From NCBI GenBank assembly GCA_020216785.1, contig JAIWNO010000146.1, positions 1-10,000 of the forward strand: a stretch of DNA of 10,000 nucleotides, read 5' to 3'. The notes under the pieces are model-generated. The model saw only the letters and a program-made list of their open reading frames with translations. It was not told where the DNA came from and ran no database searches. Of this stretch, positions 1-6,999 are shown in pieces. Position numbers and translations under genes: made by a program. Positions within the stretch are counted from its first letter, which is position 1; every line of letters starts with the position of its first letter. Source of the stretch: Desulfomonile sp. Its GTDB lineage: Bacteria > Desulfobacterota > Desulfomonilia > Desulfomonilales > Desulfomonilaceae.

Positions 1-912
1 TACTCCGCAGCGTTGAGTTTCGGCGCATACTTGGGAAGGAAATGGACCTCGATGAGATCTTTGATTTCCTCCAACCACTTCCGGATAGCTTTCGTCTTGT
101 GCCACGGTGCATTGTCAACCACCAGGTGAATCTTTGTCCCTTTGTAGGAACGGAGCAATTGCTCGATGAACAGAACAAAGGTGTCGGTGTTGTATCTCTC
201 GACGAATCGGAAATGCCGGCCCGGCTTTTCGCCAACCCGTACCGCCCCATGACTTTTGCGCCTTTGCGACCAGGAAAGCTCTTGACCTGGGTGCCCCTAC
301 CCTTTCCGGCCCATGTTCGATGCAGCGATCCGGCTTGGCCGAATGAGGCTTCGTCCTGGTAGATGAGCACCCCACACTCCTGTCAACTTTTTTTATTTCT
401 TGCAGTTCATGGTCAAGCCACTTGGCCTGTTCCTCTGGATCTGCCCGGGAAAGCTCTCGTGTGGGCAACTGAACACTAAACCGGAGTCGCCGAAGAATGC
501 GCCGCATATGGTCGGGGTGGTAGCGCATCCCAAACAGCTTCTTGACCAACCCAGCGACAAGGGGGGCCGTCCAAACACCCGTGTCCACGCCCACGCTCTC
601 CGGCCCTTGCTCTATGATGTGATCAAGCTGTGCACGCTGCGCTTCCGTCAATTTCGGCTTCCGTCCCGGGTACGGTCCCTTTACGAGTGCTCCCGGCCCG
701 CCCCGTCTGTACCGGAAAATCCAGTCCTGCAAATTTCTCCGGCCGACTCCGAGAATCTGGGCCGCCCAACGTTCTGCCAGCCCCTGATTCACCAGCAGCA
801 ACCCCTGAATGCGCTGCGTCAAGTCGAAGTCCTTGCGGCCTCTGGCCACCTGATATTCTTGATCCAATTCCTCCATCTGAGTCTTGCTCAGCCTCAGTCC
901 AGGTCGCGGCAT
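1..912 (-). pseudogene. IS630-family transposase, two frameshifts, 3' end off window
   Basis: DDE transposase of the IS630/Tc1-mariner group. The first segment (912 down to about 374) carries the N-terminal helix-turn-helix (AERWAAQILGVGRRNLQDW) and a second DNA-binding/winged-helix region (GVWTAPLVAGLVKKLFG to LRFSVQLPTREL). Reading then has to move to the -1 frame near 370-373, giving GVLIYQDEASFGQAG with the first catalytic Asp at 353-355. It moves to -1 again near 245-248, giving HFRFVERYNTDTF, then LVVDNAPWHK (second Asp at 114-116) and LPKYAPKLNAAE, whose Glu at 3-5 fits the third catalytic acid. Each shift falls on a GGGG run (minus strand), and restoring one G to each run rejoins the family sequence smoothly. 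The DDE triad is complete, so decay is recent or the indels are sequencing errors. Some IS630 elements use programmed frameshifting, but two shifts in one gene make that unlikely. Start ATG at 912. Confidence 0.9.
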
Positions 913-965
913 CCCAACACTTCCCCGAAGAAATCAGTGGGATGTCTCATAACACTTATCTGCCC
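1..965 (-). mobile_element. partial IS630-family insertion sequence
   Basis: The transposase defines an insertion sequence whose 3' half lies beyond the left edge. The end upstream of the transposase must lie between the start codon at 912 and the cyclase gene at 1185. IS630-family ends usually sit within about 100 bases of the start codon, so the boundary given here is only a guess. Without the other end I cannot confirm an inverted repeat or the TA target duplication expected of the family. Confidence 0.45.
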
Positions 966-1184
966 GTTTATCGCGTTCTTTGGCGCGTGTGTTTATGCCG
1001 TTCACTATATCACATGTTAACCCCATCCGAGGGGCTTTACACAGAAATCCTTGTGTGGGGCATGTAATAGTCAAGATTCTTCATGCTGCACCAGATTAAC
1101 AACCCCTCTGCCACCCGCTCGATCCACACCTCACAAAGATGATACTCCATCAAATATCACGATGTGACATCTGACGAAAAGGTT

Positions 1185-3362
1185 TTAGGGCCGCCCGCGC
1201 CGGCTTCCCAAATCCATTGCTTCTTTGAGCGCTTTGGCGGCGGCCGTGGACACCGATGTGAACCGAACCGTAGCGAGGCTCCCTTCCGCCGTGGCTTCAA
1301 CCGAGACCACCTTGGCGTACAGCTCGCCTCCGGTTGGATGCTGCTCCGCGTCCAGCAGGACGATCCTGAGGTCTTCCCAACGCCGCAGTTCTTCGGGAAC
1401 CGCGAGCTTTCCCGAAACTGACGACGCTTCGACAAACCACGCAATCTTTTGAGCGCCTGTAACGATCTTTTTGTCAACCCGATGGATCGCGACGGGGATT
1501 TTCTCTTTCAGCGGCACGAGTGAGTCGCTCCGGTCCGGAACGGCGACGTTGTACGGGCCGCGGATGCCGCGCACGTCGTAGAGTGCGACTTTGCCGGAAA
1601 CACCCTTCATTTCCACATGGAGCACATTTCGTACATCCAGGATGTCTTTCAGCCGCTCGTATGTTCTCGCGCTCACAAGCACCTGCCCGCCCACAGCGAA
1701 GGACTCCATGCGGCCGGTAAAGTTGACTTCCGAGCCCACCGCGCCGTACTTGGCACGCTTTTCGGACCCGATATTTCCGACCACGACGTGACCCGTGTTG
1801 ACCGCGACGCTCATTTCGAGACGCGGCAGGCCTTCGGCTTCATGAAGAGCGTTTATCTCTTCCATGCCGGCCTGCATCTTGAGCGCGCAGGCTACGCCGC
1901 GGGCCGGGTGGTCCTCCAGAGGTTCCGGTGCGCCAAAAAAAGCCAGAATGCCGTCGCCGATGATCTCGTCCACAATGCCGTGGTATTCCACGAGGATTTC
2001 CACCATCTTGCCAAGGTACCGGTTGAGAAAGGAAATGACCTCTTCCGGTGTCATGTTGGACGTGAGCGCGGTGAACCCGCGCAGGTCGGACATGATCATC
2101 GTGATCTCGCGGCCCTCACCGCCGAGTTTCAGGCCGTCTTTCGATTCAAGGAGCTTATTGACCACTTCTTTGGTGAGATACCGGCCGAAAGTGTCGCGAA
2201 TCCGGTCTCGTTCCTTAAGGCCCGCTGTCATGCTGGTGAAAGCGGCGGCAAGCCGGCCGATCTCGTCTCTGCTTCGGATATGGGATAGGTCTATCTCAAG
2301 TTCTCCTTGGGCCACTCTGCCGGCAGCGACCACCATTGCCCGCAACGGTTGTGCCATCGATCGGGCCACGAGGATGCTCACTCCCAGCAGCATCGCCACA
2401 CCCACAACCGCGAGCAGGATCGTCGCCACGTACAGCCGCTGCACTTCCGCGAAGATCTCGTCCCTCGGAAACACTGCCGCGAGCGACCAGCCCGGTGAAG
2501 GAATGCGCGCGTATGCGAGGAAGGCGTTCCTTCCGGTGAGGCTTGGGCCGATCTCGACGAAGCCGGAATCGTTTCGCAGCATTGCCTTGCCCACCGTGCG
2601 AAGCTGCGGATCATTGCGCTCCTCAGCGAGGCTGAACATGGACTCCCGCATAATGAGCTCCGGGCGCGGATTCGTGACGAAGATCCCTGTATCGGAAATG
2701 ATGAAACAAAACCCTCCGTGCGTCACATCGAGTGATGAAAGGAGCTTTGTCAACCATTCCAACGATATGTCCGCGGTGACGACTCCTCGGACTTGATCGC
2801 GGCGTTCGGTCATCTCGAAAAACGGCACGGAATAGGTGCACATGATGATGTCCGCGCCGCCCTCGTCAAAGTATGGCTCGCTCCAGCCCGGCGCCTTCAA
2901 GACTTTGGGGATGTGGTACCAGTCTTTGCAGAAGTAGTTGTACGACGGGTTGGTGAGCTGCTCGAACCGTAGCCCCTTCGGGCCCTTGAAATAATAGGGA
3001 CAGTACGCCTTGATGCCCTTTTCAAATGCGTCCGGCTCGAACGCCACCGCGCTGCCAAATATCTCTCCATTATCGCTCACCACCCGCTGTACGAACTTCG
3101 TAAGCGTGCTCTTGTCTCCGGGATTGCACTCCAGGTATTGAGCCACTCCCTTCGGGAGTTTCTCCAGAGCGCGGAACTCCTGCTCTATCCGGCCCGCCAC
3201 TGACAGCGTTAAATTCTTTGCGGCCAGTTCGGTTTCGGCGAGAATGATGCCTCGGGAGTAGTAATAACTGTAGCTCAGCACCGCGGAAAGAACGAAGAAG
3301 CTGCCGCCCAGGACCAGGAGCGTCATTTTGGCGGCGATACTGTTGTACAGCCACTCTTTCAC
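1185..3362 (-). CDS. membrane Cache-HAMP class III adenylate/guanylate cyclase
   Basis: A 725-residue receptor cyclase of the inner membrane. Layout: TM1 about 11-33; periplasmic double-Cache-like sensor about 40-305; TM2 about 311-333; HAMP about 334-387; linker RDTFGRYLTKEVV; class III cyclase domain about 415-600. Metal-binding Asp residues are D426 (SDLRGFT) and D470 (IIGDGILAFFGAP). Transition-state residues N547 and R551 (VNFTGRME) are present, so it should be active. The purine-specificity positions hold E466 and G540 instead of the adenylyl-cyclase Lys and Thr/Asp, so the product (cAMP or cGMP) is uncertain. Residues 615-715 form a C-terminal extension faintly like PilZ. The GTG start at 3362 overlaps the upstream stop as GTGA and has a GAGG site at 3369-3372, so translation is coupled to the binding-protein gene. 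The Cache domain should sense a small molecule, directly or through that partner. Confidence 0.93.
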   Translation of the reverse strand: MKEWLYNSIAAKMTLLVLGGSFFVLSAVLSYSYYYSRGIILAETELAAKNLTLSVAGRIEQEFRALEKLPKGVAQYLECNPGDKSTLTKFVQRVVSDNGEIFGSAVAFEPDAFEKGIKAYCPYYFKGPKGLRFEQLTNPSYNYFCKDWYHIPKVLKAPGWSEPYFDEGGADIIMCTYSVPFFEMTERRDQVRGVVTADISLEWLTKLLSSLDVTHGGFCFIISDTGIFVTNPRPELIMRESMFSLAEERNDPQLRTVGKAMLRNDSGFVEIGPSLTGRNAFLAYARIPSPGWSLAAVFPRDEIFAEVQRLYVATILLAVVGVAMLLGVSILVARSMAQPLRAMVVAAGRVAQGELEIDLSHIRSRDEIGRLAAAFTSMTAGLKERDRIRDTFGRYLTKEVVNKLLESKDGLKLGGEGREITMIMSDLRGFTALTSNMTPEEVISFLNRYLGKMVEILVEYHGIVDEIIGDGILAFFGAPEPLEDHPARGVACALKMQAGMEEINALHEAEGLPRLEMSVAVNTGHVVVGNIGSEKRAKYGAVGSEVNFTGRMESFAVGGQVLVSARTYERLKDILDVRNVLHVEMKGVSGKVALYDVRGIRGPYNVAVPDRSDSLVPLKEKIPVAIHRVDKKIVTGAQKIAWFVEASSVSGKLAVPEELRRWEDLRIVLLDAEQHPTGGELYAKVVSVEATAEGSLATVRFTSVSTAAAKALKEAMDLGSRRGRP

Positions 3363-4327
3363 CGGGCACCTCGCGAGAAATCTTCGAATTTCGGTACGCG
3401 ATCAATGTACGAAAAATCCACGAGCATCTTGCCGACTGCGTCGTACGCCGCGGGGTCCAGCTTGCCCAACGACGAGGGACCTCCTTCGGGCGTGATCAGG
3501 TCGCGCATCCGTCGCAGCATCCATCTCTGGTGGGCCCGATTGGTGCCGGTGTGAGCGTCTTCGGCGCATTTCATGACTATGTCGAGCGCTTCCTCTTCGT
3601 GCTCAACCGCGTAGAGCCAGCCGCGCAGCGACGCGTCCACGAAGCGCCGGCAGAACTCCGGATCTTCCTTGAATGTTTGTTCGAGGCAGTACAGTCCGTC
3701 CTCGGGAAATTTGATTCCGTAATCCTTCAAAAAAAAGACGGTCAGCTCGTCTTGATCGAGGCCGCTGTTGAGGATGGTGTGATATTCGTTGTACCACATG
3801 GCCGCAGTGGCATCGACTCCGCCCCGGAGGAAGAGAAACACTGAAGTGTGATTGGGGATGATCTGCACCGTGAGATCGAATTTTTTGAAGAACACTGCAG
3901 GCGCAAGGTAGAAGTGCTCTGCCCACAATCCCACCTTCTTGCTATTCAGGTCCTGCGGCTGGAGAATGCCGCTGCTCTTTCGCGCAACGAGCATGAGAGC
4001 GGACCGGCGGATAATCTGGGCAATATTGACGACGGGCGTTCCTGATGCCCTCTCCTGGATTCCGTTGGAAAGCCACCCCGTGCAGAAGGTTGCCTCGCCG
4101 CCCGCGAGTTTCTTGAACGGCGGGTTTTCAGGGCCGCCTCTCAGGAGGGTGAGGTCAATGCCCGCGTCCCGATAGAATCCCTTACGGAGCGCGACCATAT
4201 ATCCCGCAAACTGGGCCTGCGGCACCCATTGCGGCAGAAGCGACGCCTTCCTGAAGTCCGCGGCGTACCCGGTCCCCCACACGGATAACACGAAAATCGT
4301 CAGGACTAACAGGGTGGTTTTCCTCAC
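3359..4327 (-). CDS. NMT1/THI5-type periplasmic substrate-binding protein
   Basis: A 322-residue secreted binding protein of the NMT1/THI5-like (SsuA/ThiY) fold. Residues 1-23 are a signal peptide: MRK, a hydrophobic core, then a cleavage site near GYAA-DF with no lipobox Cys. The mature start, PQWVPQAQFAGYMVALRKGFYRDAGID, is the family signature in which a ligand-gathering loop is followed by a 'lean' helix and a Gly-rich strand (LLRGGPENPPF). Related proteins bind thiamine pyrimidines, sulfonates, nitrate or aromatic acids; the ligand cannot be read here. GTG start at 4327 with AGAAGGA six bases upstream. It lies 80 bases after porB and overlaps the cyclase gene by four bases. No permease or ATPase gene is present on either side, so it may serve the cyclase as a sensory co-receptor rather than a transporter. 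Transport through an ABC system encoded elsewhere remains possible. Confidence 0.88.
   Translation of the reverse strand: MRKTTLLVLTIFVLSVWGTGYAADFRKASLLPQWVPQAQFAGYMVALRKGFYRDAGIDLTLLRGGPENPPFKKLAGGEATFCTGWLSNGIQERASGTPVVNIAQIIRRSALMLVARKSSGILQPQDLNSKKVGLWAEHFYLAPAVFFKKFDLTVQIIPNHTSVFLFLRGGVDATAAMWYNEYHTILNSGLDQDELTVFFLKDYGIKFPEDGLYCLEQTFKEDPEFCRRFVDASLRGWLYAVEHEEEALDIVMKCAEDAHTGTNRAHQRWMLRRMRDLITPEGGPSSLGKLDPAAYDAVGKMLVDFSYIDRVPKFEDFSRGAR
3367..3372 (-). promoter_or_regulatory. ribosome binding site fixing the cyclase GTG start
   Basis: GAGGTG reads on the minus strand inside the last codons of the binding-protein gene, four bases before the GTG at 3362. Together with the GTGA stop/start overlap it supports the GTG start and translational coupling of the two genes. 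Confidence 0.7.
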
Positions 4328-4407
4328 CGTTCGTCCTTCTAATTCAGTGCCTATGCGCTATTTCGGCCGTTCATGCCGGAGGCTCGGCTCCAGGCGCCGA
4401 TCTCCCC

Positions 4408-5316
4408 CTACCCGCGATTGTGGCGCTGCAGGAATTCCTCCCAGCGCTGATCGGTCCATTGCTGGAGAGCGTCGATCTGGTCCTTGGAGATTTTCTTGAA
4501 CCGGGTTTGGCCTTTGACGTAGTCCGCGATGGTCTTCTTTCGACCCTTCTCCGCAAGCACCAGAGATCGGGATGTCAACCGGAGCCGGCCTTCCCGTATC
4601 TCATACAGCACGTGAATGCCGCACTCGACGGTCAGTTTCCCCATCTTGATCAGGTCTTTGTTCGGGAAGCCCCAGCCGGGCGGGCATGGCGCCAAGACCT
4701 CCAGGTAGCGCGATCCGCGGATGTCTTTGGCAGTCTTCACCTTGTCAAAGAGGTCCAATGGAAACGACGGCGATGCGGTGGCGATGTACGGGATGCGGTG
4801 GGCCTCCACGATGCGGATCATGTCCTTTTTGTGCTGTGCCTTGGCAAGGATCGGCGTTGTCGAAGTCACGGCCGCGGCAGGGCTGGCGCTCGACCGCTGG
4901 GTGCCGGTGTTCATGTACCCCTCGTTGTCGTAACAGACGTACATGAAGTTCGTGCCCCGCTCCAGAGCGCCCGAGAGCGCCTGAATACCGATGTCGTACG
5001 TGCCGCCGTCGCCCGCGAAAGCCACAACTGTGTAATCCTCACGCTTGATGGCCTTGAGCCCGGCCACCAGTCCCGACGCGGACGCGGCAGTCGCCGCGAA
5101 AGGGGTATTGATGCAGGTGACCTTGACCGGAGTAATCGGGTACACGCCGTGGAGCACCGTCATGCAGCTTGCAGGCACTGCGACGAGCGTCTTACCGGGG
5201 TCGAGCGCCTTGAGCGCGTGGCGATAGGTCAGCATCAGCCCGCAGGCCGCACATGACCGGGAACCGGGAAGGATGAACTCTTCAGTGGGGAGATCTCGTG
5301 CTGCTCGTGTTGCCAT
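4408..5316 (-). CDS. porB: 2-oxoacid (pyruvate):ferredoxin oxidoreductase, beta subunit (TPP)
   Basis: The 302-residue beta subunit, which binds thiamine pyrophosphate and the proximal [4Fe-4S] cluster. The TPP/Mg motif starts with GDGG at 102-105 and ends in YDNEGYMNTG at about 129-138. Four Cys residues in the PorB pattern can ligate the cluster: C22 and C25 (CAAC), C51 (PASCMTV) and C211 (APCPPGW). The length matches stand-alone PorB proteins. The ATG at 5316 follows AGGA/AAGGA, and the gene begins 19 bases after porA. With porA, porD and porG it forms a complete four-subunit enzyme that splits pyruvate plus CoA into acetyl-CoA, CO2 and reduced ferredoxin, or runs in reverse for CO2 fixation. 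Close paralogues use 2-oxoisovalerate or phenylglyoxylate, so pyruvate is the likely rather than the proven substrate. Confidence 0.92.
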   Translation of the reverse strand: MATRAARDLPTEEFILPGSRSCAACGLMLTYRHALKALDPGKTLVAVPASCMTVLHGVYPITPVKVTCINTPFAATAASASGLVAGLKAIKREDYTVVAFAGDGGTYDIGIQALSGALERGTNFMYVCYDNEGYMNTGTQRSSASPAAAVTSTTPILAKAQHKKDMIRIVEAHRIPYIATASPSFPLDLFDKVKTAKDIRGSRYLEVLAPCPPGWGFPNKDLIKMGKLTVECGIHVLYEIREGRLRLTSRSLVLAEKGRKKTIADYVKGQTRFKKISKDQIDALQQWTDQRWEEFLQRHNRG

Positions 5317-5335
5317 GGTCCTTGTCCTAAGCCTC

Positions 5336-6529
5336 TCAGGCGATGCCTTTCAGGTCGATCCAGCCCAAAGCCGGCTGTTTGAGTATCGCGTCCGCGGCTG
5401 TCCGGGTCAGTTGTTCGGGCCGCACGTCCCGCCCGCCGAGACCGGCGACGAAAGAACAAACTTTCGGAGTGAGCCCGGCGTCGAAGAGCGCGGACCTCAG
5501 GTCCGTCGCCAATGCGCCCAAGTACCCGTAGCTCACGTCCTTCTCGAATACGGTGACGGTCTTCGCCTTCCGGAGCGCCCGGCTCAGGGCAGCGTCGGGG
5601 AACGGCCGGTAGGCACGCACAGCGATGACTCCAGCCCTTAAGCCCTGACTGCGGAGCTCATCCGCGGCGAGAGTGCACTCGGAAGCGAGCGATCCCATGC
5701 TCACGAGCACGTGCTCAGCGTCGACCATTCCGTATTCCCAAATGAGTCCGCCCCACCCCCTGCCGAAGATCGCTTCAAACTCCTTGTCCGCCTGCCCGAT
5801 AGCATCGAGCGCCTTACGAAGGTCTTCATGCAGCCGGTACCGAATGTCCATGTAGCCGGGTCTCAGGTCGCTGTTTGGGTCGAGGCGCGGTTCGCTGAGG
5901 ATCAGCGGGTTCACATTCATGTATCCGCCGCCGATAATCCCAAGGTTGCCGTCGAGCGGCGGCAGGTAGCGGTCCACGTCGTCCTGGGGAGGGACCTCCA
6001 CAGGATAGCTCGTGTGAGACAGGATGAAGCCGTCATAACAGACCATCACCGGGATCAAGACCTGTTCCGCGATTCGATACGCCTGGATAATGGTATCGAG
6101 CACTTCCTGGCTGTTGCGGCAATAGAGCTGTATCCAGCCTGTGTCCCGCTGCGCTATCGAGTCCTGCTGGTCATTGAGGATGGTCCAGGGAGCGCCGACA
6201 CCGCGGTTCACGCACGCGGTGACGACCGGCACACGGCTGCCCGCAGCCCAGTGGAGCATTTCGTGCATGTAGAGCAGCCCGTTGGCGCTCGTCGCGGTGA
6301 AGACGCGGGCACCAACCTGCGAGGCAGCGACAACCGACGCCATCGCGGAATGCTCGCTCTCGACGGTAAGATATTCCGACTTAAGCTCGCCGCTCTCGAT
6401 CATCGCGGCAAGGTCCTCGGTAACGGGAGTCTGCGGGGTTATGGGATACGCTGCGACCACCTGGACCTTGCACAGTTTGGCTGCCAGGGCGGCCGCTTCA
6501 TTGGCAGTGATGATCCGTACGTCGGCCAT
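5336..6529 (-). CDS. porA: 2-oxoacid (pyruvate):ferredoxin oxidoreductase, alpha subunit
   Basis: The 397-residue alpha subunit, which carries the pyrimidine-binding half of the TPP site and the substrate pocket. The N-terminal block AAYPITPQTPVTE (about 26-38) is the pyruvate-side YPITPSTP-type motif, and VESEHSAMA (about 56-64) holds the conserved Glu that contacts the TPP pyrimidine. VNRGVGAPWTILNDQQD (about 107-123) followed by AQRDTGWIQ matches PorA-type enzymes. The C-terminal domain includes VFEKDVSYGYLG and GLGGRDVRPEQL. Length is normal for PorA. The ATG at 6529 has AAAGGA six bases upstream, and porD ends 16 bases before it. The substrate (pyruvate, branched-chain 2-oxoacid or phenylglyoxylate) is inferred from the family and needs phylogeny. 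Confidence 0.92.
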   Translation of the reverse strand: MADVRIITANEAAALAAKLCKVQVVAAYPITPQTPVTEDLAAMIESGELKSEYLTVESEHSAMASVVAASQVGARVFTATSANGLLYMHEMLHWAAGSRVPVVTACVNRGVGAPWTILNDQQDSIAQRDTGWIQLYCRNSQEVLDTIIQAYRIAEQVLIPVMVCYDGFILSHTSYPVEVPPQDDVDRYLPPLDGNLGIIGGGYMNVNPLILSEPRLDPNSDLRPGYMDIRYRLHEDLRKALDAIGQADKEFEAIFGRGWGGLIWEYGMVDAEHVLVSMGSLASECTLAADELRSQGLRAGVIAVRAYRPFPDAALSRALRKAKTVTVFEKDVSYGYLGALATDLRSALFDAGLTPKVCSFVAGLGGRDVRPEQLTRTAADAILKQPALGWIDLKGIA

Positions 6530-6545
6530 TTGCTATCCTTTTCTC

Positions 6546-6812
6546 TCATTCCACCATGGTAATGGCTTTACGAGGGCATTCCTCAGCACACACGCCGCAG
6601 CCCTTGCAGTATTCCAGGTCAATTTCAAGCGGAAACTCCCGTGAAATTACCCCGTCGGGGCAGTAAAGCCAGCAGTAGAGGCAGGAGTCCTTGCCCGTGC
6701 ATTTCTCGTGATCGATCACCGGCGTATACGACCGCCAGTCGCCCGTCCGACCTGCCTCGCCGGGAGCGGGTCGCGATATTGCCATTACGGTTTCTCTGAT
6801 CTTGTCAGCCAT
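6546..6812 (-). CDS. porD: 2-oxoacid (pyruvate):ferredoxin oxidoreductase, delta subunit (2x[4Fe-4S])
   Basis: A small ferredoxin-like electron-transfer subunit, 88 residues with the chosen start. Two cluster motifs are visible. The second is canonical, C69-x2-C72-x2-C75-x3-C79-P (CKGCGVCAEECP). The first, C38-x5-C44-x2-C47-x3-C51-P, has a loop three residues longer than the usual CxxC. The sequence CWLYCPDG is typical of PorD, and the subunit relays electrons from PorB to external ferredoxin. I chose the ATG at 6812 because GAGG lies five bases upstream and the protein then starts MADKIRETV. The in-frame ATG at 6851 has no such site and would read through the repeat-bearing spacer. PorA follows after 16 bases; porG ends 187 bases before. 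Confidence 0.88.
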   Translation of the reverse strand: MADKIRETVMAISRPAPGEAGRTGDWRSYTPVIDHEKCTGKDSCLYCWLYCPDGVISREFPLEIDLEYCKGCGVCAEECPRKAITMVE

Positions 6813-6817
6813 CCAAA

Positions 6818-6821
6818 CCTC
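6818..6821 (-). promoter_or_regulatory. porD: ribosome binding site deciding the porD start
   Basis: GAGG on the minus strand, five bases before the ATG at 6812. The alternative ATG at 6851 lacks a purine-rich site, so this one settles the start. Confidence 0.6.
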
Positions 6822-6855
6822 GCTGTAGGAGCACGCCAAGCGCCGAGGCATTCTT

Positions 6856-6943
6856 GTGGGCAGACGGTCATCCGCCCTTACGATAAACCTCGCGTTCCGC
6901 GGGATTGCCTGTCATTCCTGGGCAAGCGGGACGCCTGCCCCAC
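6856..6943. repeat. 88-bp pair of inverted REP-like hairpins in the porG-porD spacer
   Basis: The right hairpin (6920-6940) pairs GGGCAAGCG with CGCCTGCCC around a GGA loop, a nine-base stem with one G-T pair. The left hairpin (6858-6877, GGGCAGACGG to TCCGCCC) is a weaker copy. The outer ends are GTGGGCAG on the plus strand (6856-6863) and its counterpart CTGCCCCAC (6935-6943), so the two units face each other, as in a bipartite REP element or a very small MITE. Repeats of the GCAGGCG-GGACGCCTGC kind are dispersed between genes in several bacterial genomes. Here the element lies inside the por transcript and could slow RNA decay or end part of the message after porG. Confidence 0.55.
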
Positions 6944-6999
6944 CATGCGCCGCGACAAGCATTGCGCATGATTGTGGTCTGCAAGAAAGCTCATCGGTA

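Noticed and set aside
388..394. A7 run as a programmed -1 frameshift site in the transposase
   Set aside because: The register is right for slippage, but the -1 frame hits TGA at 383-385 immediately, before the DDE region. The G4 run at 370-373 explains the frame change better.
400..1020. Plus-strand open frame of 206 codons over the transposase
   Set aside because: It is antisense to the IS630 transposase N-terminal region and has no recognisable domain.
1037..1150. 37-codon minus-strand frame beginning MEYHLCEVW
   Set aside because: It is short, with no ribosome binding site and no recognised family, and lies in the gap between the cyclase and the insertion sequence. It could be a gene remnant but cannot be supported.
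1148..1175. GATGTGACATC palindrome and TCAC/GTGA dyad after the cyclase as a CRP-like site or terminator
   Set aside because: The half-sites are not spaced like TGTGA-N6-TCACA, the stem is five bases with no T tract, and it lies downstream of the gene rather than in a promoter.
4420..5256. Long plus-strand open frame of 278 codons
   Set aside because: It lies antisense to porB, which carries all the expected TPP and Cys motifs. It is a composition-driven shadow with no family resemblance.
5711..6562. Plus-strand open frame of 283 codons
   Set aside because: It is antisense to porA, and its His/Arg/Val-rich composition is typical of the opposite strand of a GC-rich gene.
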